From Paracoccaceae bacterium (GTDB lineage: Bacteria > Pseudomonadota > Alphaproteobacteria > Rhodobacterales > Rhodobacteraceae): a stretch of 13,354 nt of DNA. Location: the NCBI GenBank assembly GCA_003561595.1, contig PWWF01000202.1:1-13354 (forward strand). The letters run 5' to 3'. Positions 5,260-13,354 of the stretch are shown in pieces. Positions within the stretch are counted from its first letter, which is position 1; every line of letters starts with the position of its first letter. The notes below the pieces were generated by a model. It saw only the letters and a list, made by a program, of their open reading frames with translations. It had not been told where the DNA came from and searched no databases. Both the position numbers and the translations under genes were made by a program.

Positions 5260-5310
5260 GCGGCCCGCGATACGCGTGCGCGGCCCCGCGACAGAGAGAG
5301 GAACCGCCGG

Positions 5311-5838
5311 TTGGTTTCGCGCAGGTTCAGAAGCACGTTCCACCAGAAGGTGGATGGCAAGGGTCGCGTCTCGATCCCTGCCACCTTCCGGCGCGTGATT
5401 GAACTTGGCGACCCGGACTGGAAAGAGGGCCTGCGCCCCAATTTCATCATCGTCTACGGGATGGAGTATCAGCAGCGGCTGGACTGCTTCACGCTGGACG
5501 GGATGGAAGAGATCTACGAGCGCATCGACCTGATGCATCCGGGATCGGAAGAGCGCGAAGAGATGGAGCTGATCTATAACTCCTACTCGCTGGACGCGCA
5601 GATCGACGATGACGGGCGCATCATCCTGCCGCAGATGCTGCGCGACAAGCTGGAGCTGGAGCCCGATGAAAAGGCGCGCTTCATGGGGCGCAACGATCAT
5701 TTCCAGATCTGGAAGGACGCGACTTTCAACGCGGCCTATGCCGAACAGAATGTGCGGATGAAGGTCGGTCGCGCCCCGCAATACGACCCGCGCATCAAGA
5801 TGCCGGCCAAGCCGCGCGGCGTGCCAACGGAAAGCTGA
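5311..5838 (+). CDS. mraZ: MraZ, transcriptional regulator of the division and cell-wall cluster
   Basis: MraZ is a DNA-binding protein that assembles into rings of subunits and regulates its own dcw operon. Two AbrB/SpoVT-like half-domains are visible: [16 protein letters not shown] at about residues 13-28, and [18 protein letters not shown] around Gly102-Arg103. I place the start at the TTG at 5311 (encoding [18 protein letters not shown]), because AGGAA (5299-5303) is seven bases upstream and family members begin with a short RRFRG-like stretch. The open frame runs back in phase to an ATG at 5203, but that would translate through the terminator hairpin. The 175-residue product is somewhat longer than E. 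coli MraZ (about 152), with a basic C-terminal tail ([13 protein letters not shown]). rsmH starts two bases after its stop, so the genes are co-transcribed. Confidence 0.92.
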   Translation: MVSRRFRSTFHQKVDGKGRVSIPATFRRVIELGDPDWKEGLRPNFIIVYGMEYQQRLDCFTLDGMEEIYERIDLMHPGSEEREEMELIYNSYSLDAQIDDDGRIILPQMLRDKLELEPDEKARFMGRNDHFQIWKDATFNAAYAEQNVRMKVGRAPQYDPRIKMPAKPRGVPTES

Positions 5839-5840
5839 GG

Positions 5841-6827
5841 ATGTACGTGAGCGCGCCACCGCATATCCCGGTCCTGCTTGCACCGATCCTTGCGCGTCTG
5901 GCCCCGATTGCCGGTCGCTGGCTGGATGGCACGCTGGGGGCGGGTGGCTATGCGCGCGGCCTGCTGGACGCGGGGGCGGCACAGGTGATCGGCGTGGACC
6001 GCGACCCCCTGGCGCTGGACATGGCGCGCGACTGGGGCCGCGAATATGGTGATCGCCTGCGCCTTGTGCAGGGCAATTTCGCGCAGCTTGACGACCATGC
6101 GGGCGGGCCGCTGGATGGGGTGGTGCTGGATCTGGGCGTCTCCTCCATGCAGTTGGACCAGCCTGAGCGCGGCTTTTCCTTTACCCGCGACGGCCCGCTG
6201 GACATGCGCATGTCGCAAAGCGGCCCTTCGGCGCATGATCTGGTCAATGGGGCCGAAGAATCCGCGCTCGCCGATATCCTGTTTCATTACGGTGAGGAGC
6301 GCGCCTCGCGCCGCATTGCCCGCGCGATCATCCGGGCGCGGGCGCAGGCCCCCATCGACAGCACAGCGCAGCTTGCCACGATCATCAGCGGCTGCCTGCC
6401 GCACCCCAAACCCGGCGCCAGCCACCCGGCAACCCGCAGCTTTCAGGCGCTGCGCATTGCCGTGAATGCCGAGTTTGACGCGCTTGTTGACGGGTTGGAG
6501 GCCGCGGAACGCGCGCTTTCCCCCGGCGGCAAGCTGGCCGTGGTCAGTTTCCACTCGCTCGAGGATCGCGTGATCAAGCGCTTTCTCGCCGCGCGCGCGG
6601 GGCAGGGCGGGCGCGCCAATCGCTACGCGCCCGAAGCCCCGCAACCCGATGCGCGCTTTCGCCTGATCGACAAGCGCGGCATTGCCGCCGATCCGGCGGA
6701 ACTGGCACAGAACCCGCGCGCGCGCTCCGCCCGGTTGCGGCTGGCCGAAAGGTTGGACGCACCCGCAGGCCCCGTGGACCGCACCGCACTTGGCCTGCCC
6801 GCCCTTGCCCTGGAGCGCCGATCATGA
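5841..6827 (+). CDS. rsmH: 16S rRNA (cytosine-1402 N4) methyltransferase RsmH
   Basis: RsmH (MraW) uses S-adenosylmethionine to methylate N4 of C1402 in the P-site region of 16S rRNA. The start HIPVLLAPI is typical, followed by the SAM-binding motif [10 protein letters not shown] (from residue 29), [32 protein letters not shown] (in two parts across residues ~94-115), the LDMRMSQ motif and [15 protein letters not shown]. At 328 residues it has the normal length. GGAAAG (5829-5834), inside the end of mraZ, is its ribosome binding site, six bases before the ATG, which suggests translational coupling. The C-terminal part ([13 protein letters not shown]) is typical of the alphaproteobacterial proteins. 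Confidence 0.96.
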   Translation: MYVSAPPHIPVLLAPILARLAPIAGRWLDGTLGAGGYARGLLDAGAAQVIGVDRDPLALDMARDWGREYGDRLRLVQGNFAQLDDHAGGPLDGVVLDLGVSSMQLDQPERGFSFTRDGPLDMRMSQSGPSAHDLVNGAEESALADILFHYGEERASRRIARAIIRARAQAPIDSTAQLATIISGCLPHPKPGASHPATRSFQALRIAVNAEFDALVDGLEAAERALSPGGKLAVVSFHSLEDRVIKRFLAARAGQGGRANRYAPEAPQPDARFRLIDKRGIAADPAELAQNPRARSARLRLAERLDAPAGPVDRTALGLPALALERRS

Positions 6828-6834
6828 GGTCCGC

Positions 6835-7215
6835 ATGAGAAGTCTGCTGTATCTGTTCACTGCGCTGGGGGTGATCGCGCTGGCTGCCTGGGCTTACCGC
6901 GAGAACCACCTGACCCGGCAGGCCATGAATGAACGCGGCGCGCTGGAGCGTGAGATCGTGCTGCTGAAGCAATCCATCAGCATCCAGCGTACCGAATGGG
7001 CCTATCTGAACCGCCCCGACCGGCTGCGCGATCTGGTCGATCTGAATTTCGAGCGGCTGCGGCTGGTGCCGATCACCGCCGACCATTTCGGTGAGATCGG
7101 CACGATTGCCTATCCGCTGCCCGAGGCCCGATCAGAGGTGGTGGACACGATCGAGACATTCGGCGCCATCGAGCATCTGATGGCCCACCTTGACCCGCAA
7201 TCGGAGGACCCATGA
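6835..7215 (+). CDS. ftsL: Cell division protein FtsL
   Basis: FtsL is a small bitopic inner-membrane protein that joins FtsB and FtsQ in the divisome and helps activate septal synthesis by FtsW and FtsI. The 126-residue protein has one membrane segment at about residues 4-21 (LLYLFTALGVIALAAWAY), a short cytoplasmic start and a periplasmic segment with a likely coiled coil (residues ~25-60), then a typical DRLRDLVDLNFERLRLVP block. FtsL diverges strongly, so the call rests on this architecture and on its place between rsmH and ftsI. The ATG at 6835 follows GAGG (6826-6829) by five bases; earlier in-frame starts lie inside rsmH and lack the family start. Its last codons overlap ftsI by four bases (ATGA). 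Confidence 0.88.
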   Translation: MRSLLYLFTALGVIALAAWAYRENHLTRQAMNERGALEREIVLLKQSISIQRTEWAYLNRPDRLRDLVDLNFERLRLVPITADHFGEIGTIAYPLPEARSEVVDTIETFGAIEHLMAHLDPQSEDP

Positions 7216-8993
7216 TCCGCACACCGCTGCGCCCCCTTGCCCGTGTCCTGCGCGCCCGCGAGGTGGGCGAAAACCCCGACCTGATCGAACGCGAGAACCG
7301 CCGCCTGCGGCAAGAGGCTGCGCGCGATCAGGCGCGCGCGCGGGCCGAGGGGCGGCTGGTGGTGCTGTCGCTGATCTTTGTTTGCGCGTTCGTCGTGCTC
7401 AGCGCGCGTATGGGCCTGCTGGCCGCGACCGAGCCGGTCGCCGTATCCCCCGGTATTTCCGAGGATATTTCCAGCGCCCGCGCTGACATCCTCGACCGGC
7501 ATGGCCGCGTGCTGGCGACCAATCTGGCCACCCATGCGCTTTATGCCGAAACGCGCCGCATGGTCGCGCCAGAGCAGGCCGCGCGCGAACTGGCGCGCAT
7601 CTTCCCCGATATCGATGCCGAACGGATGGCCGCGCGCTTCACCGACCCCAATCGCCGCTTCATCTGGATCCGCACGCGCCTGTCGCCCGAGCAGAAACAG
7701 GCCGTGCGCGATATTGGCGAACCGGGGCTGATGTTCGGCCCGCGCGAGATGCGGGTCTACCCCAATGGCCGGATGGCCGCGCATATCATGGGCGGGGCCA
7801 GTTTCGGCCAGCAGGGCGTGCGCGCCGCCGAGGTGATCGGTGTGGCCGGGATCGAGCTGTTTTTTGAGGATCGCCTGCGAGACCCCCAGCAGACCGACCA
7901 GCCCCTTGAACTGTCGATTGACCTGACGGTGCAGGCCACCGTGACCGAGGTGCTGGAAGGCGGCAAGAAGATGCTGAACGCCCGTGGTGCCACCGCTGTG
8001 CTGATGGATGTGCATACGGGTGAGGTGATCAGCCTTGTCTCACTGCCCGATTTCGACCCCAATAACCGGCCCGCCCCCCCGACCGAGGGTGAGCCTGCCG
8101 ACAGCCCGATCTTCAACCGCGCCGTTCAGGGGTATTACGAACTTGGGTCGGTGATGAAAACCTTTGCCGTCGCGCAGGCGCTGGATGAGGGCGATGTCCG
8201 GCCCGACACGGTCATCGACACGCGCGGACCGCTGACATGGGGCCGGTTCCGCATCCGTGATTTCCGCGACTATGGCCCGGAATTGTCGGTCAAGGATATC
8301 ATGGTCAGATCCTCGAATATCGGGACCGCGCGGATCATGCGCGAGATCGGCGCCGAACGGCAGCAGGAGTTTCTGCGCAAGCTGGGCCTTCTGGACAGCA
8401 TGCCGCTGGAACTGGTCGAGGCCGCGCGCTCGCGCCCCCTGCTGCCCGACCGCTGGTCCGATCTGTCGGTGATGACCATTTCCTACGGGCATGGCATGTC
8501 CACCAGCCCGCTGGCACTGGCCGCGACCTATTCGACGCTGGTCAATGGCGGGCGCAAGGTCACGCCCACGCTGCTGAAACAGGATCAGGTGCAGGCCGGG
8601 GAACAGGTGATCTCCGAACATGCCTCGGACCAGATCCGACTGATGCTGCATCAGGTCGTGCAAGAAGGCACCGCCTCTTTCGCGCGCATTCCGGGCTATC
8701 CGGTGGGGGGCAAGACCGGTTCGGCCGACAAGCCCAACCCGCAGGGCGGCGGCTATATGGACGAGGCCGTTCTGGCGACCTTTGCCTCGGTCTTTCCGTC
8801 GCACGCGCCGCGCTATGCGCTGGTCGTCACGCTGGATGAACCCACCGACACCACCGGGCCAGAGCCGCGCCGCACTGCGGGCTGGACCGCTGTGCCCGTT
8901 TCTGCCGAGATCACGCGCCGCGTGGCCCCGCTGCTGGGTCTGCGCCCCGAGAGCCTGAGCACGGCCAATGCCAGCTTCATACAGGGTCATTGA
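7212..8993 (+). CDS. ftsI: Septal peptidoglycan transpeptidase FtsI (class B penicillin-binding protein 3)
   Basis: FtsI cross-links peptidoglycan at the division septum as partner of FtsW. The 593-residue protein has a cytoplasmic N-terminus of about 47 residues, rich in Arg and Glu, and a membrane segment at about 48-70 (RLVVLSLIFVCAFVVLSAR). A pedestal domain with RADILDRHGRVLATN follows, and then the transpeptidase domain. Active-site motifs are SVMK with catalytic Ser313 and Lys316, SSN at 367-369 and KTGS at 501-504. All three are intact, so it should be active and bind beta-lactams. The start overlaps the ftsL stop (ATGA), implying coupled translation. Spacing to murE is 59 bases without a terminator. 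Confidence 0.96.
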   Translation: MIRTPLRPLARVLRAREVGENPDLIERENRRLRQEAARDQARARAEGRLVVLSLIFVCAFVVLSARMGLLAATEPVAVSPGISEDISSARADILDRHGRVLATNLATHALYAETRRMVAPEQAARELARIFPDIDAERMAARFTDPNRRFIWIRTRLSPEQKQAVRDIGEPGLMFGPREMRVYPNGRMAAHIMGGASFGQQGVRAAEVIGVAGIELFFEDRLRDPQQTDQPLELSIDLTVQATVTEVLEGGKKMLNARGATAVLMDVHTGEVISLVSLPDFDPNNRPAPPTEGEPADSPIFNRAVQGYYELGSVMKTFAVAQALDEGDVRPDTVIDTRGPLTWGRFRIRDFRDYGPELSVKDIMVRSSNIGTARIMREIGAERQQEFLRKLGLLDSMPLELVEAARSRPLLPDRWSDLSVMTISYGHGMSTSPLALAATYSTLVNGGRKVTPTLLKQDQVQAGEQVISEHASDQIRLMLHQVVQEGTASFARIPGYPVGGKTGSADKPNPQGGGYMDEAVLATFASVFPSHAPRYALVVTLDEPTDTTGPEPRRTAGWTAVPVSAEITRRVAPLLGLRPESLSTANASFIQGH

Positions 8994-9052
8994 ACCTGCC
9001 GCCCGAACTGGAGTAACACCCGCCCCGACACCCCCCTCAGGAGAGCGCCCGC

Positions 9053-10537
9053 GTGACTGACCTGCCCCCCCGCCCGCTCTCGGCGCTTGGCCTGAGCCCC
9101 AGCCGTGGCGGCAATGTGACCGTGACAGGGCTGGCCATCGACTCGCGCCATGTCGGCGAGGGTGGGTTGTTCGCAGCGCTGCCCGGCAGCCGCGTGCACG
9201 GGGCCGAGTTCATCTCTTACGCGCTGCGCATGGGCGCGGCGGCCATCCTGACAGACCGCGAAGGGGCCGCCATCGCACAGGATGCGCTTGCCGCGTCCGA
9301 CGCGGCGCTGGTGCTGGCAGAGGACCCGCGCGCCACGCTGGCCGGGGCCGCGGCGCTGTGGTTCGGCGCGCAGCCTGCCACGATGGTCGCGGTGACCGGC
9401 ACCAATGGCAAGACCTCGGTTGCCAGCTTCACCCGCCAGATCTGGACCCATCTGGGCGAAGAGGCCGCCAATCTGGGCACAACCGGGGTCGAAGGGGCGT
9501 TTTCCGCGCCGCTGGCCCATACCACGCCCGACCCCATCACCCTGCACCGCCTGCTGGCCGAAATGGCGCAGGCCGGTGTGACCCATGCCGCGATGGAGGC
9601 CTCCTCGCACGGGCTGGACCAGCGGCGGCTGGACGGGGTGCGGCTGGCAGCGGCGGCGTTCACAAATCTCAGCCAGGACCATCTGGACTATCACGCCACG
9701 ATGGACGGCTATCTGGCCGCCAAGGCGCAGCTTTTTGCGCGGCTTTTGCCCGATGACGGGGTCGCGGTGGTCAATATGGACGATGCGCATGGCCCCGACA
9801 TTTTGGCCATTGCCGAGGCGCGCGGACAGAGCACGCTGACCATCGGCATAGATGAAGATGCCGATATCCGCATCCTCGCCCAGCGGTTTGACGCGGCAGG
9901 GCAGGTGCTGCGCTTTTCCTATGACGGGCGCGTCTATCAGGAACATCTGCCTCTGATCGGCGGGTTTCAGGCCGAGAATGTGCTGGCGGCGGCAGCGCTG
10001 GTGCTGGCCTGCGGGGCCGAGATGCCCGAGATCGCCATGCGCCTGTCGCGGCTGGAAGGGGTGCGCGGGCGGATGCAGCTTGCGGGCACGCGTTCGAACG
10101 GGGCGCCGGTCTTTGTCGATTATTCCCATACGCCTGCGGCGGTCGAAACCGCGTTGCGGGCGTTGCGGCCCCATGTGATGGGGCGGCTTGTCGTTGTTCT
10201 GGGCGCCGGGGGCGACCGCGATCGCGGCAAGCGCCCGCTGATGGGCAAGGCAGCGGCCGATCACGCTGATGTTGTATATGTGACAGACGACAACCCCAGA
10301 TCCGAGGATCCACAGGCGATCCGTATTGAGATTCTGCAAGCCTGCCCCGACGCGCATGAGGTCGGCGACCGGGCCGAGGCGATCCTGCGCGCGGTGGATT
10401 CGCTTGGCCCCGGTGACGCGGCGCTGATCGCGGGCAAGGGGCATGAGACGGGCCAGATCATCGGCGACACGGTCTATCCCTTTGATGATGTCGAACAAGC
10501 CTCGGTCGCCATCGCGGCGCTGGAGGCGCGGATATGA
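9053..10537 (+). CDS. murE: UDP-MurNAc-L-Ala-D-Glu:meso-diaminopimelate ligase MurE
   Basis: MurE adds the third residue of the peptidoglycan stem peptide in the cytoplasm, with ATP. The N-terminal UDP-binding domain carries GLAIDSRHVGEGGLFAALPG. The central ligase domain has the ATP site VTGTNGKTSVASF with Lys120, then TTGVEG, HTTPDPI and MEASSHGLDQ. The C-terminal domain has the motif DNPRSED (Asp413 to Arg416 = DNPR). DNPR is the signature of meso-diaminopimelate specificity, as opposed to lysine-type MurE, and fits a Gram-negative wall. Length (494 residues) is normal. The start is GTG, supported by AGGAGAG (9039-9045) seven bases upstream, the strongest ribosome binding site in the cluster. 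The stop overlaps murF by four bases. Confidence 0.96.
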   Translation: MTDLPPRPLSALGLSPSRGGNVTVTGLAIDSRHVGEGGLFAALPGSRVHGAEFISYALRMGAAAILTDREGAAIAQDALAASDAALVLAEDPRATLAGAAALWFGAQPATMVAVTGTNGKTSVASFTRQIWTHLGEEAANLGTTGVEGAFSAPLAHTTPDPITLHRLLAEMAQAGVTHAAMEASSHGLDQRRLDGVRLAAAAFTNLSQDHLDYHATMDGYLAAKAQLFARLLPDDGVAVVNMDDAHGPDILAIAEARGQSTLTIGIDEDADIRILAQRFDAAGQVLRFSYDGRVYQEHLPLIGGFQAENVLAAAALVLACGAEMPEIAMRLSRLEGVRGRMQLAGTRSNGAPVFVDYSHTPAAVETALRALRPHVMGRLVVVLGAGGDRDRGKRPLMGKAAADHADVVYVTDDNPRSEDPQAIRIEILQACPDAHEVGDRAEAILRAVDSLGPGDAALIAGKGHETGQIIGDTVYPFDDVEQASVAIAALEARI

Positions 10538-11946
10538 CCCTCTGGACCGCTCAGGACGCGGCGCTTGCGACAGGCGGCACTGCCACAGGCGACTGGCAGG
10601 CAGCGGGCCTGTCCATCGACACGCGCAGCCTGCGCCCCGGTGATCTGTTCATTGCGCTGAAAGCGGCGCGGGACGGGCATGACTTTGTCGCGCAAGCGCT
10701 TGTAAAAGGGGCGGCTGCCGCGATGGTCAGCCACCGCCCCGATGATGTGCCCGCCGACGCACCTCTGCTGGTCGTGCCCGATGTGATGGATGCCTTGCGC
10801 GCGCTGGGCGCGGCAGGGCGCGCCCGTGCCCGCGCGCAGGTCATCGCCGTGACCGGGTCGGTCGGCAAGACCTCGACCAAGGAAATGCTGCGCGAGATGC
10901 TGTCCGAATTCGGGCAGGTCCATGCCGCCGAGGCCAGTTTCAACAACCATTGGGGTGTGCCGATCACCCTTGCGCGTCTGGACCCGGCCGCCGATTTTGC
11001 CGTGATCGAGATTGGCATGAACCACCCCGGTGAGATCGCGCCGCTGGCCGAACTCGCCCGCCCCCATGCCGCGCTGATCACCACAATCGCCCCCGCGCAT
11101 CTGGAAGCATTCGACAACATCGACGGCATCGCCCAAGAAAAATCGTCCATCTTCAAGGGGCTCGGCGCAGGTTCTCATGCGATCTACCCCGCCGATCTGC
11201 CCACCAGCCCGATCCTTGACGCTGCCGCCCGCGCCAGCGGTGCCAATTGCCTGCCGTTCGGCGACGGGACAGCGCTGACGCTGCAAGACATCACCCAATC
11301 CCCCACCGCCCTTGTGCTGCATGCGCAGATCGATGGCCTGCCGCTTGTGGTGCGGCTGCGCGATGCCGGGGCGCATTTTGCCACCAATGCGCTGGGCTGT
11401 CTGGCTGTGGCTCATGCGCTGCAGCTCGACCTCGCGCGCGCGGCCATGGCGCTGGGGCGCTGGCAACCGCCCGCAGGGCGGGGCGCGCGCCAGCGTATCC
11501 GCCTCGATCCGATCGATGATCTGTGTTTCACCCTGATCGATGACGCCTATAACGCCAACCCGACATCCTTGCAGGCCGCGCTCGCCATGCTGGCCGCACT
11601 CGCGCCCGGGCAGGCGCAATCGGGCCGCCCCGGACGCCGCATCGCGATTCTGGGCGACATGCTGGAACTGGGCGCGGATGAAGTGGCGCTGCATGCGGAG
11701 TTTGCGTCCGACCCGTCCATGGCCGATATCGATATCGTGCATTGCGTGGGCCTGCGCATGGCCGCGCTCCACGCGGCCCTGCCGCCCGGGCGGCAGGGCA
11801 GGCAGGTCGCGCAGGCCGATGATCTGGCCAATATCGCCCACACACTGGTCGCCCCCGGCGATATCGTGCTGGTCAAGGGGTCGAAATCAAGTGTCGTGTC
11901 GCGCGTGGTCGATGGGCTGCGCAGTCTGGACACGCGGGCTGCCTGA
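10534..11946 (+). CDS. murF: UDP-MurNAc-tripeptide:D-alanyl-D-alanine ligase MurF
   Basis: MurF adds the D-Ala-D-Ala dipeptide, giving the UDP-MurNAc-pentapeptide that MraY uses. The N-terminal domain shows GLSIDTRSLRPGDLFIALKA. The ATP-binding segment is VTGSVGKTSTKEML with Lys112, followed by FNNHWGVPITLARL, EIGMNHPGEIAPLA and PAHLEAF. The C-terminal domain contains DDAYNANPTSLQAAL and AILGDMLELG. These are diagnostic for MurF, which differs from MurE by the longer AYNANP motif and lacks DNPR. The length of 470 residues is usual. The ATG overlaps the murE stop (ATGA), and the gap to mraY is 19 bases. Confidence 0.96.
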   Translation: MTLWTAQDAALATGGTATGDWQAAGLSIDTRSLRPGDLFIALKAARDGHDFVAQALVKGAAAAMVSHRPDDVPADAPLLVVPDVMDALRALGAAGRARARAQVIAVTGSVGKTSTKEMLREMLSEFGQVHAAEASFNNHWGVPITLARLDPAADFAVIEIGMNHPGEIAPLAELARPHAALITTIAPAHLEAFDNIDGIAQEKSSIFKGLGAGSHAIYPADLPTSPILDAAARASGANCLPFGDGTALTLQDITQSPTALVLHAQIDGLPLVVRLRDAGAHFATNALGCLAVAHALQLDLARAAMALGRWQPPAGRGARQRIRLDPIDDLCFTLIDDAYNANPTSLQAALAMLAALAPGQAQSGRPGRRIAILGDMLELGADEVALHAEFASDPSMADIDIVHCVGLRMAALHAALPPGRQGRQVAQADDLANIAHTLVAPGDIVLVKGSKSSVVSRVVDGLRSLDTRAA

Positions 11947-11965
11947 GAGGAAGAGAGAGTAAGCG

Positions 11966-13051
11966 ATGTTATTCTGGCTGACGGAATTTGCCGATACCCT
12001 GCCCGGGTTCAACCTGTTCCGCTTCATCACCTTTCGGGCAGGTGCGGCGTTTTTCACAGCACTCCTGTTCGGCTTTTTCTTCGGCAAGCCGCTGATCAAC
12101 ATGTTGCGCCGCCGTCAGGTGAATGGCCAACCCATCCGCGAGGATGGCCCCGAAAGCCATATGCTCACCAAGACCGGCACGCCCACCATGGGGGGGCTGT
12201 TGATCCTGTCGGCGCTGACCGTGGCCACGTTGCTCTGGGCGCGCTGGGACAACCCCTATGTCTGGATCGTGCTGGCGGTCACGCTGTGTTTCGGTGCCAT
12301 CGGGTTCGCCGATGATCTGTCCAAGGTGTCGCGCGGCAATGTCAGCGGCGTGCCGGGACGGGTGCGGCTGGCGCTGGGGGTGGTGATCGGCCTTGCCGCC
12401 AGCTTTGCCGCGATGCAGTTTCACCCCTCTGCGCTGCAGGGCCAGCTTGCGGTTCCGGTCTTCAAGGAAGTGCTGTTCAACATGGGTTGGTTCTTCATCC
12501 CCTTTGGCGCCTTTGTCATCGTGGGGGCGGCCAATGCCGTCAACCTGACCGACGGGCTGGACGGGCTGGCGATCATGCCGGTGATGATCGCCGCGACCAC
12601 GTTGGGCGTCATCGCCTATGCTGTGGGCCGGGTCGACTTCACGGCCTATCTGGATGTGCATTACGTCCCCGGCGTGGGCGAATTGCTGATCTTCACCGCC
12701 GCGCTCGCAGGCGGGGGGCTGGGCTTTCTGTGGTATAACGCGCCGCCCGCTGCTGTCTTCATGGGCGATACCGGCAGCCTTGCACTTGGCGGCGCGCTGG
12801 GCGCGATCGCCGTTGTCACCAAGCACGAAATCGTGCTGGCCATTGTCGGCGGCATCTTCGTGGTTGAAACTCTCTCGGTCATCATCCAGGTCGCCTATTT
12901 CAAGGCCACCGGCAAACGCGTCTTTCTGATGGCCCCCATCCACCACCATTTCGAGAAGAAGGGCTGGGCAGAGCCGCAGATCGTCATCCGCTTCTGGATC
13001 ATCGCGCTTGTGCTCGCGCTGATCGGGTTGGCCACGCTCAAGGTGCGCTGA
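11966..13051 (+). CDS. mraY: Phospho-N-acetylmuramoyl-pentapeptide transferase MraY
   Basis: MraY is the polytopic membrane enzyme that moves phospho-MurNAc-pentapeptide from UDP to undecaprenyl phosphate, making lipid I. The 361-residue protein is very hydrophobic, consistent with the ten membrane helices of the family. The active-site residues are present: FADDLSK with Asp116-Asp117, [10 protein letters not shown] with Asp196, MGDTGS with Asp268, and the HHH cluster at 326-328 within [13 protein letters not shown]. The start LFWLTEF is typical. A purine-rich stretch, GAGGAAGAGAGAG (about 11946-11958), precedes the ATG and acts as ribosome binding site. It is the last plus-strand gene of the run. 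Confidence 0.97.
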   Translation: MLFWLTEFADTLPGFNLFRFITFRAGAAFFTALLFGFFFGKPLINMLRRRQVNGQPIREDGPESHMLTKTGTPTMGGLLILSALTVATLLWARWDNPYVWIVLAVTLCFGAIGFADDLSKVSRGNVSGVPGRVRLALGVVIGLAASFAAMQFHPSALQGQLAVPVFKEVLFNMGWFFIPFGAFVIVGAANAVNLTDGLDGLAIMPVMIAATTLGVIAYAVGRVDFTAYLDVHYVPGVGELLIFTAALAGGGLGFLWYNAPPAAVFMGDTGSLALGGALGAIAVVTKHEIVLAIVGGIFVVETLSVIIQVAYFKATGKRVFLMAPIHHHFEKKGWAEPQIVIRFWIIALVLALIGLATLKVR

Positions 13052-13074
13052 CAGTCAGACCAATAGCCTGACTG
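13052..13074. terminator. Hairpin directly after mraY, possible weak terminator
   Basis: Perfect seven-base arms CAGTCAG (13052-13058) and CTGACTG (13068-13074) begin immediately after the mraY stop codon. There is no T-tract, so it is not a standard intrinsic terminator. It may stabilise the 3' end or slow polymerase between convergent genes. Confidence 0.4.
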
Positions 13075-13078
13075 CCAG

Positions 13079-13118
13079 CTTCATCTTGCCATAAATACTC
13101 AAATACGGCGCACGCGCC
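13079..13118 (-). terminator. GC hairpin plus conserved-looking AT tail after the aminotransferase gene
   Basis: On the minus strand, just past the stop codon, GGCGCGTGCGCC (13107-13118) can form a four-base-pair stem, followed by GTATTTGAGTATTTATGG and then CAAGATGAAG (13079-13106). I recall similar GTATTT-GATGAAG tails after terminator-like hairpins in other Rhodobacteraceae genomes, but this is a memory and not a search result. It is likely the 3' end signal of the aminotransferase transcript. Confidence 0.4.

Positions 13119-13354
<236 letters not shown>

Larger units (their letters stand above)
4602..5310. other. Long gene-free control region upstream of the dcw cluster
   Basis: No reading frame here looks like a protein. 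Its middle part (about 4800-5060) is visibly richer in A and T than the flanking genes. From left to right it holds a duplicated 17-base element, a GANTC cluster, a perfect inverted repeat, DnaA-box-like sequences, 10-base-phased MraZ-like boxes, a probable small RNA and an intrinsic terminator. No clear T-tract terminator follows mrp. I looked for RNase P RNA (expected GAGGAAAGTCC core) and tRNA and found neither. The signals suggest a composite promoter region for the downstream genes; a replication-origin role cannot be excluded. Confidence 0.7.

Noticed and set aside
4602..5310. RNase P RNA or another large structured RNA gene filling the gap
   Set aside because: The conserved RNase P core (GAGGAAAGTCC) and its partner segments were not found. 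Only the last ~210 bases have clear RNA-end evidence.
5203..5310. N-terminal extension of MraZ to the ATG at 5203
   Set aside because: It would translate through a strong terminator hairpin, lacks a ribosome binding site and has no family similarity; the TTG at 5311 has a good AGGAA seven bases upstream.
8987..11841. Long minus-strand open frames (455-503 codons) opposite murE and murF
   Set aside because: They are shadows of high-GC codon usage on the complementary strand; the plus-strand genes carry complete family motifs.

Overview
The window looks like chromosomal DNA from an alphaproteobacterium of the Rhodobacteraceae (Rhodobacter/Roseobacter type). The coding DNA is GC-rich and the division/cell-wall genes have alphaproteobacterial sequence. 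The best marker is a DUF1127 gene followed by an array of CCUCCUCCC-loop small RNAs, an arrangement known from Rhodobacter sphaeroides. I cannot name the genus.

Layout. At the left edge is the start of a minus-strand biotin carboxylase-type gene, probably pyruvate carboxylase (1-77). It is divergent from a UvrD/PcrA helicase gene (248-2629, +). On the minus strand at 2670-3170 sits a stress-type operon: a 70-residue DUF1127 protein followed by six hairpins, each showing the anti-Shine-Dalgarno-like sequence CUCCUCCUCCC in its loop. They are grouped in pairs as three 'cuckoo'/CcsR small RNAs. Next comes the Mrp/ApbC Fe-S carrier ATPase gene (3522-4601, +).

A 709-base gap without a protein gene (4602-5310) follows, and it is dense with signals: nine GANTC (CcrM methylation) sites within 230 bases, a duplicated 17-base element, a perfect inverted repeat, a cluster of DnaA-box-like sequences, three 10-base-phased MraZ-box-like repeats, a probable small RNA resembling UpsM of R. 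sphaeroides, and a strong intrinsic terminator just before mraZ. I read it as the control region of the division and cell-wall (dcw) cluster, with possible cell-cycle inputs.

The dcw genes follow on the plus strand from 5311 to 13051: mraZ, rsmH, ftsL, ftsI, murE, murF, mraY. They are tightly packed, with ATGA overlaps at ftsL/ftsI and murE/murF. Together they encode the cluster regulator (MraZ), a 16S rRNA methylase (RsmH), two septal proteins (FtsL, FtsI), the ligases that add meso-diaminopimelate and D-Ala-D-Ala to the UDP-MurNAc peptide (MurE, MurF) and the enzyme that moves the product to undecaprenyl phosphate (MraY). The run ends at a convergent minus-strand gene for the C-terminus of an aspartate aminotransferase-type enzyme (13119-13354), so murD does not directly follow mraY here.

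The most notable parts are the DUF1127-sRNA operon and the regulatory region before mraZ. Each has precedents, but the combination of GANTC cluster, DnaA-like boxes, MraZ-like boxes and sRNA leader in one gap deserves testing.
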